A stretch of DNA of 7,908 nucleotides. It comes from an uncultured Romboutsia sp. GTDB taxonomy: Bacteria > Bacillota > Clostridia > Peptostreptococcales > Peptostreptococcaceae. The notes beneath the pieces are model-generated. The model did not search any database. It worked only from the letters and a program-made list of their open reading frames with translations, and was not told where the DNA came from. Location: positions 1 through 7,908 of the forward strand of contig CALFLM010000066.1 of the NCBI GenBank assembly GCA_937880075.1, given 5' to 3'. Within the stretch, counting starts at the first letter, position 1, and each line of letters starts with the position of its first letter. The translations under genes and the position numbers were made by a program. Shown in pieces: positions 4,584 through 7,908 of the stretch.

Positions 4584-5356
4584 TGAAAAGTTTTTTATTT
4601 TTTGTAGAGGGAGTTCATGATATAAATTGTGTAGCAAGAATATTATTAATAAATGAATTTAAAGAAGTTAGTAATATAAATGATATTCCAGAAATATGGA
4701 GAAGTAGAGTTCCAAGAACTTATCCCTTTGTAGATAATAGATTGGACCGATTTATACCAATACCATCATATTTTATAAAAAATAATCTATGTATAGTGAT
4801 GGTATCAGCCAATGGAGTAGGTAATATTATCAGAGATATAGATTTATACCTTAGTAATATGACTAAGGCTGAGTTAAAGCAAATAAACGGAGTATGTGCA
4901 ATATTTGATGCTGATCAAAAGTCCGCAAAAGAAGCTTTTGATGAAAGATTTAGAAAGTATAACAAAGATATGGTTATTAAGAAAAGGGATTTTTTAAGTG
5001 GCTTATGTAGGATACGAGGAGAAACTATAAATATATATTATTATTTTTTTCCAGATAACTACTCACAAGGAACGTTAGAAAACTTTTTACTTGAGGGTGC
5101 TAAGGTTGTTTATAGTGATTTATTAGATAATGTAAGTGAATATTTAGAAAGGGTTGACGATAAATATAAAGAAAACTGGAGTAAATCTAGTGAGAATAAG
5201 GTTAAGGTAGGATGCATAGCCAATATATTTCAACCTGGAAGTGCTAATCAGATATCAATAAGATATGATAATTGGATAAGTGAAGAAAGTATAATGTATA
5301 GTTCAGTTATAAAAAAATTTTATGACTTTATAATGAATATATTAAAACTTACTTAA
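4583..5356 (+). CDS. TOPRIM-fold DUF3226-like protein, nuclease-type partner of the ATPase
   Basis: A 257-residue soluble protein. The TOPRIM core is visible: FFVEGVHD (6-13) with the acidic E9; VMVSANGVGNI (72-82) as the second strand and turn; then the DxD strand GVCAIFDADQ (103-112) with D109 and D111, the metal-binding pair of topoisomerase/primase/OLD nucleases. FFPDNYSQGTLENFLLEGA (155-173) matches the family's PDN...G.LE(D/N)LL block, which together with the order of motifs points to DUF3226. Residues 174-257 are helical and form a lid or tail with WISEESI near the end. The start ATG overlaps the ATPase stop by one base, with AGGA 9 bases before it. Metal-dependent cleavage of DNA or RNA (including tRNA, as for AriB of PARIS) is the expected activity by analogy and is not shown here. 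Confidence 0.8.
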   Translation: MKSFLFFVEGVHDINCVARILLINEFKEVSNINDIPEIWRSRVPRTYPFVDNRLDRFIPIPSYFIKNNLCIVMVSANGVGNIIRDIDLYLSNMTKAELKQINGVCAIFDADQKSAKEAFDERFRKYNKDMVIKKRDFLSGLCRIRGETINIYYYFFPDNYSQGTLENFLLEGAKVVYSDLLDNVSEYLERVDDKYKENWSKSSENKVKVGCIANIFQPGSANQISIRYDNWISEESIMYSSVIKKFYDFIMNILKLT

Positions 5357-5371
5357 AAGTGAAGTATAAAT

Positions 5372-5398
5372 AAAAGGGCTAATTTTTTAGCCCTTTTT
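5372..5398. terminator. Strong terminator ending the ATPase-TOPRIM operon
   Basis: AAAAGGGCTA (5372-5381) pairs with 5388-5397, plus one A-T, over a tight loop and with a T-run. It is near-symmetrical, so it probably also stops the convergent aminotransferase transcript, whose stop codon is about 90 bases further right and which has no better hairpin of its own. Confidence 0.92.
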
Positions 5399-5486
5399 AA
5401 ATTAAAAAATATATAATTGCTTAGATTAAAGTTAAATTTAAGAAATGAATAATAGTATATCATTAGCTATTTTAACGTAGTAAATT

Positions 5487-6692
5487 TTAACAACCAGAAA
5501 TTAATTCATATTTATCAAAAATATAGTTGTCAACTGCAATTTTTAATTGGTATAGAGCTTTTTCTAAAATTTTTCTAGGACAAGCTATATTTATTCTCAT
5601 ATACCCATCTCCACCTTCTCCAAATATACGACCATCATTAAGTGCAAGTCGTGCTTTATTAACGAAGAAATCAACTAAGTCATCACCCCTAAGATTTAAA
5701 TTTCTGCAATCTAGCCATAATAAGTATGTACTATCAGGTATACTTACTTTTATTTGAGATATATTACTATTTATATAATCTACAGCATATTTTATATTTT
5801 CTTCTATATAAGTAGTAGCTTCTAAAAACCATTCTTTTCCTTCAGTAAAAGCAACTGTGTTAGCGACTATACTAAATGTATTATTTCTATAGGTTTCTAT
5901 TTTCTTTAATATAGCATCATATTGATTTTTCATATCTAAATTAGGGAATATTACTGTAGCAACTTGAAGTCCAGCTAAGTTGAATGTTTTAGTTGAAGAA
6001 GTACAAGTTATAGTATGTTTTCTTATTTTTTCACTTATAGATGACATTGGAGTATGTTTATTTCCCCATAACATTATATCAGAGTAAATTTCATCAGATA
6101 TAATAGTTATATTATTTTCTATACAAATATTTGCTATAGTTTCTAATTCTTCTTTTGACCAAACCCTTCCCACTGGATTATGAGGGTTACAAACTATCAT
6201 AAATTTAGCACCTTCTTTTGCTTTTTCTCTTAAGTCATCAAAATCGATAGAATATTCACCGTTATTTTCTATAAGTTGATTTATAACAACTTTACCACCC
6301 CAAGCCTCTATAACATTTTTAAATTCATGAAATACTGGTGGCTGTATAATAACTTTATCGCCTTTATCTAAAAACGTATGCATTAAGTTTGCAAGCATTG
6401 GTAACACTCCTAAAGCATGAGACATAAGAGATGTATCTACTTCCCAGTTATTTTTTTCAAGTTGCCATTTTTTTATAGCTTCAAAGTATTCAATAGGTCT
6501 AGAAGTATATCCATATATACCTTGCATTACTTTTTCTTGAAGAGCATTTATTATAGGATTTGCAGTTTTAAAGTCCATGTCAGCTATCCATAATGGTATT
6601 AAATCGTCTCTACCAAATTTTTCCTTAGTTTCATCATATTTAACTGCATAATTATTTGAGCGATCTATTATTTCATCAAAGTTATATTTCAT
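5487..6692 (-). CDS. MalY/PatB-family PLP-dependent C-S lyase (cystathionine beta-lyase type)
   Basis: A 401-residue, full-length fold-type I PLP enzyme of the MalY/PatB group, cytoplasmic. These enzymes cleave C-S bonds of cystathionine or cysteine conjugates to a thiol, pyruvate and ammonia; some have side roles as regulators (E. coli MalY). Visible landmarks: N-terminal LIPLWIADMDF (31-41); GIYGYTSRP (58-66); PPVFHEF (118-124); CNPHNPVGRVW (168-178, with N172); the cofactor-ring aspartate in ISDEIYSDI (198-206, D200); the Schiff-base lysine K235 in SSTKTFNLAGLQ; and R366 in GYMRINIACP, which binds the substrate carboxylate. The start is clear: GGAGGT lies 8 bases before ATG. It is monocistronic and divergent from the 7126 gene. 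C-S lyase versus aminotransferase cannot be decided from sequence alone, though MalY/PatB fits best. Confidence 0.9.
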   Translation of the reverse strand: MKYNFDEIIDRSNNYAVKYDETKEKFGRDDLIPLWIADMDFKTANPIINALQEKVMQGIYGYTSRPIEYFEAIKKWQLEKNNWEVDTSLMSHALGVLPMLANLMHTFLDKGDKVIIQPPVFHEFKNVIEAWGGKVVINQLIENNGEYSIDFDDLREKAKEGAKFMIVCNPHNPVGRVWSKEELETIANICIENNITIISDEIYSDIMLWGNKHTPMSSISEKIRKHTITCTSSTKTFNLAGLQVATVIFPNLDMKNQYDAILKKIETYRNNTFSIVANTVAFTEGKEWFLEATTYIEENIKYAVDYINSNISQIKVSIPDSTYLLWLDCRNLNLRGDDLVDFFVNKARLALNDGRIFGEGGDGYMRINIACPRKILEKALYQLKIAVDNYIFDKYELISGC

Positions 6693-6805
6693 TTTTAATA
6701 ACCTCCAAAGTTTAAATTAGTGTTTTATATATAATCTAAAAAATTAGTTACTTCCTTTATTACTATAACTATATAGTAGCACGCAATATATGAGTATAAA
6801 ATATT

Positions 6806-6839
6806 AAAAAATGCTATTAATATTGCAAAAAATGCTATT
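6806..6839. repeat. 13-bp exact direct repeat, 21-bp period
   Basis: AAAAAATGCTATT occurs at 6806-6818 and again at 6827-6839. The 21-bp step equals two helical turns, suggesting paired regulator sites or a decayed tandem repeat. GCAATA (6783-6788) and TATTGC (6821-6826) also form a short inverted repeat across it. Confidence 0.45.
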
Positions 6840-6860
6840 GAGCTAACTAAATACAAGTCA

Positions 6861-6961
6861 ATCATTTTGAGCAGTGGATGTATCCGTAGCGGTAGCAATG
6901 ATATATCTTTGGCGAAATGAAGTGTTTCACCGACACGTCTCTAAAGCGAAGTGAATTTTTT
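6861..6961 (+). other. GC-richer island with hairpins; candidate small RNA or dispersed repeat remnant
   Basis: Bases 6866-6955 are about 43% G+C by hand count, far above the surrounding DNA, yet no frame is open. It contains ATCATT/AATGAT closing arms (6861-6866 with 6897-6902), GTAGC twice (6886-6890, 6892-6896), and a 9-pair hairpin with one mismatch (6909-6917 with 6925-6933). A near-direct repeat GCGAAATGAA / GCGAAGTGAA (6912-6921, 6946-6955) is also present. The end is TTCAC...GTGAA (6926-6930 with 6951-6955) followed by six T's, a weak terminator shape. It could be a small RNA on the plus strand, or a remnant of a dispersed intergenic repeat. The style of the sequence reminds me of the latter in related genomes, but I cannot verify that. 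Confidence 0.4.
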
Positions 6962-7043
6962 ATACGTTAAGAAATTAATACTAATTTATATAAAATTTTG
7001 ATGACACATATCCTAAGGAAATAAGATTATTTAATTTATAAAA

Positions 7044-7071
7044 TTGATATTATATAAAACTCGTGTATAAT
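7044..7071 (+). promoter_or_regulatory. Near-consensus sigma-A promoter for the 7126 operon
   Basis: TTGATA (7044-7049, five of six) is separated by 16 bp from a perfect TATAAT (7066-7071). Transcription would begin near 7078, giving a leader of roughly 48 bases. It is one of the two best promoters in the window. Confidence 0.75.
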
Positions 7072-7111
7072 AATTAGATAGTCAAATACTTCAAATAACC
7101 AATTTTATAAT

Positions 7112-7117
7112 AAGGAG
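7112..7117 (+). promoter_or_regulatory. Ribosome binding site supporting a TTG start
   Basis: AAGGAG lies 8 bases before TTG at 7126. No in-frame ATG follows within the conserved-looking N-terminus, so the TTG is the likely start. Confidence 0.7.
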
Positions 7118-7125
7118 AGGATACT

Positions 7126-7596
7126 TTGATAAATAAATTAAATGAATTGGATTTAGATATAAAAAGATGTGAAACGGTATTACGAGAAAATAATTATTTA
7201 GAAATTGTAATAGCAATAGAAGAGCTTCATGATAAGTATAAAAATACTATAGACTCTGTATCTAACATAAGTAGCAATATAGTTTGGAACTACAGTAAAA
7301 AAGACATAGAAAATATACAAAATTATTTAAAGGAATATAAAGATGAACTAATTTTTAAGGAAAAACAAAAAAATATAGATGAAAAAATTAAAGATTTAAG
7401 AATTTATATAGAAGAGAATGATATCTTAGAAAAACCTAATTTAATAGAGGTTATTAACTTTATAGAAGATATAAATGATGATTTAAGTTTAGATGAAAAA
7501 TGGAGTAAATTAAAAGGGTGTTTAGAGTTAATAAAAAATCAAGAAAGAAAAATAGGTATACAGCTATTAGAGATAATAGTACTTGCTTCTAAATAG
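7126..7596 (+). CDS. Unknown helical, coiled-coil-like protein (156 aa, TTG start)
   Basis: A soluble, highly charged 156-residue protein, almost entirely helical by composition. Heptad-like stretches run over residues 1-40 (KLNELDLDIKRCE onward) and 60-100 (DIENIQNYLKEY, then FKEKQKNIDEKIKDLRIYIEE). A distinct aromatic patch IVWNYSKKD (52-60) sits between them. The C-terminal third has an acidic segment (FIEDINDDLSLDEKW, 112-126) and a hydrophobic final helix (GIQLLEIIVLA, 144-154). There is one Cys near each end region (C15, C132) and no CxxC. No enzyme motif, signal peptide or transmembrane helix long enough to call is present. I do not recognise the family. Translation starts at TTG behind AAGGAG. 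It has a strong promoter and is followed 9 bases later by a DUF1294 gene, so they are likely co-transcribed; the biological link is unknown. Confidence 0.7.
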   Translation: MINKLNELDLDIKRCETVLRENNYLEIVIAIEELHDKYKNTIDSVSNISSNIVWNYSKKDIENIQNYLKEYKDELIFKEKQKNIDEKIKDLRIYIEENDILEKPNLIEVINFIEDINDDLSLDEKWSKLKGCLELIKNQERKIGIQLLEIIVLASK

Positions 7597-7605
7597 GTAA
7601 CTTAA

Positions 7606-7854
7606 ATGATTTATTATTTAATATTTGTAAACATAATTGGATTACTGTCAATGTATTTAGACAAATACTTTGCTAAAAATAATATGTATAGAATTTCTGA
7701 AAAGACTATTTTTTTAATAGCTATTATGGGTGGTTCCATAGGAAGTATTATAGGGATGTATCAATTTAGACATAAAACTAAACATAGACAATTTACTATA
7801 GGTTTGCCTGTTGTAATATTTACTCAAATAATGATATTAATTTACTACATATAG
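7606..7854 (+). CDS. DUF1294 family small membrane protein
   Basis: An 82-residue membrane protein with the DUF1294 signature: an N-terminal helix ending in MYLDKYFAK (16-24, D19-K20), RISEKT (29-34), a glycine-rich helix IMGGSIGSIIGM (40-51), FRHKTKH (54-60) with conserved F54, H56, K57 and T58, then QFTIGLPVV and a final helix. Three hydrophobic segments are evident. The length is typical for the stand-alone form, which in other bacteria can be fused to a cold-shock domain; that domain is absent here. The biochemical role of DUF1294 is unknown. Its start follows the upstream stop by 9 bases with only a weak AGGTAA site, so it probably depends on translational coupling to the preceding gene. 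Confidence 0.85.
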   Translation: MIYYLIFVNIIGLLSMYLDKYFAKNNMYRISEKTIFLIAIMGGSIGSIIGMYQFRHKTKHRQFTIGLPVVIFTQIMILIYYI

Positions 7855-7877
7855 GAAGGGTTAAAATAAATAGATCT

Positions 7878-7908
7878 AAATAAATTAGATATTAGTATTA
7901 ATTTATTT
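7878..7908 (+). repeat. AT-rich hairpin at the window end, possible terminator cut off
   Basis: Bases 7878-7887 are complementary to 7899-7908 around an 11-base loop, starting 24 bases after the DUF1294 stop codon. The stem is nearly all A/T and its 3' flank is outside the window, so a U-tract cannot be seen. It could end the two-gene operon. Confidence 0.3.

Larger units (their letters stand above)
6693..7125. other. 433-bp gene-free stretch between divergent genes
   Basis: No ORF of any credibility on either strand. From left to right it holds the aminotransferase ribosome binding site (6701-6706, minus strand), a small A/T palindrome (ACTATATAGT, 6768-6777), a 13-bp direct repeat (6806-6839), the GC-richer island (6866-6955), and the near-consensus promoter of the 7126 gene. 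I find no T-box, no known riboswitch core and no tRNA. No good promoter could be placed for the aminotransferase. Confidence 0.7.

Noticed and set aside
4583..5356. Toxin-antitoxin pair formed by the ATPase and TOPRIM genes
   Set aside because: Proteins are too large and carry ATPase/TOPRIM motifs; the architecture fits an ATPase-nuclease complex better, although toxicity restrained by the ATPase cannot be excluded.
5527..5757. Plus-strand ORF inside the MalY/PatB gene
   Set aside because: Antisense shadow over a stretch coding conserved enzyme motifs.
6861..6961. Known riboswitch or T-box leader for the 7126 operon
   Set aside because: No T-box GGGTGG-type motif, and no TPP, cobalamin, purine, SAM, glycine or cyclic-di-GMP core. 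The island also lies upstream of the best promoter, so it is not in that transcript's leader.
1..7908. CRISPR array, tRNA/rRNA gene, insertion sequence or prophage genes
   Set aside because: No regular repeat-spacer pattern, no tRNA arms, no transposase or integrase motif. The repeats found are short and local.

Overview
The window is very AT-rich, with strong AGGAGG-type ribosome binding sites, short intergenic gaps and intrinsic terminators. Its proteins (a YhbE/YhbF-like bactofilin, an ECF transporter S component, an NBP35-type Mrp ATPase, a MalY/PatB lyase and a DUF1294 protein) look like those of a low-GC Clostridia member. My best guess is Peptostreptococcaceae (the Clostridioides / Romboutsia / Paraclostridium neighbourhood). 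That placement is an impression from composition and protein style, not a search result. There is no tRNA, rRNA, CRISPR array, transposase or phage gene.

Layout. 1-238: non-coding DNA with an 18-bp perfect hairpin of non-terminator polarity. 239-427 (+): small two-helix membrane protein with its own terminator. 567-1178 (+): polymer-forming cytoskeletal protein with a 17-residue beta-solenoid repeat, followed by a possible 19-codon ORF and a bidirectional terminator. 1330-1848 (-): ECF S component with a clear extended -10 promoter, divergent from 2095-2907 (+), an Mrp/NBP35 Fe-S carrier ATPase. A second bidirectional terminator separates Mrp from a convergent 70-residue protein of unknown function (3091-3303, -). 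3558-4583 and 4583-5356 (+): an AAA/ABC-type ATPase and a TOPRIM/DUF3226-like protein sharing one base, ending at a strong terminator. 5487-6692 (-): MalY/PatB-type PLP enzyme. 6693-7125: a 433-bp gene-free stretch containing a GC-richer island. 7126-7596 and 7606-7854 (+): an unknown helical protein starting with TTG, and a DUF1294 membrane protein, behind a near-consensus sigma-A promoter.

How the genes work together. Most are independent housekeeping units. The one module that reads as a system is the ATPase + TOPRIM pair. It has the split architecture of an OLD-family ATPase-nuclease, comparable in layout to PARIS (AriA/AriB) or a Gabija GajA cut in two. The TOPRIM partner looks like DUF3226 rather than the DUF4435 of AriB, and there is no helicase or reverse transcriptase beside it. 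Its upstream region is crowded with palindromes. It is the best candidate for an uncharacterised defence or DNA/RNA-processing system, but function is inferred from domain architecture only.
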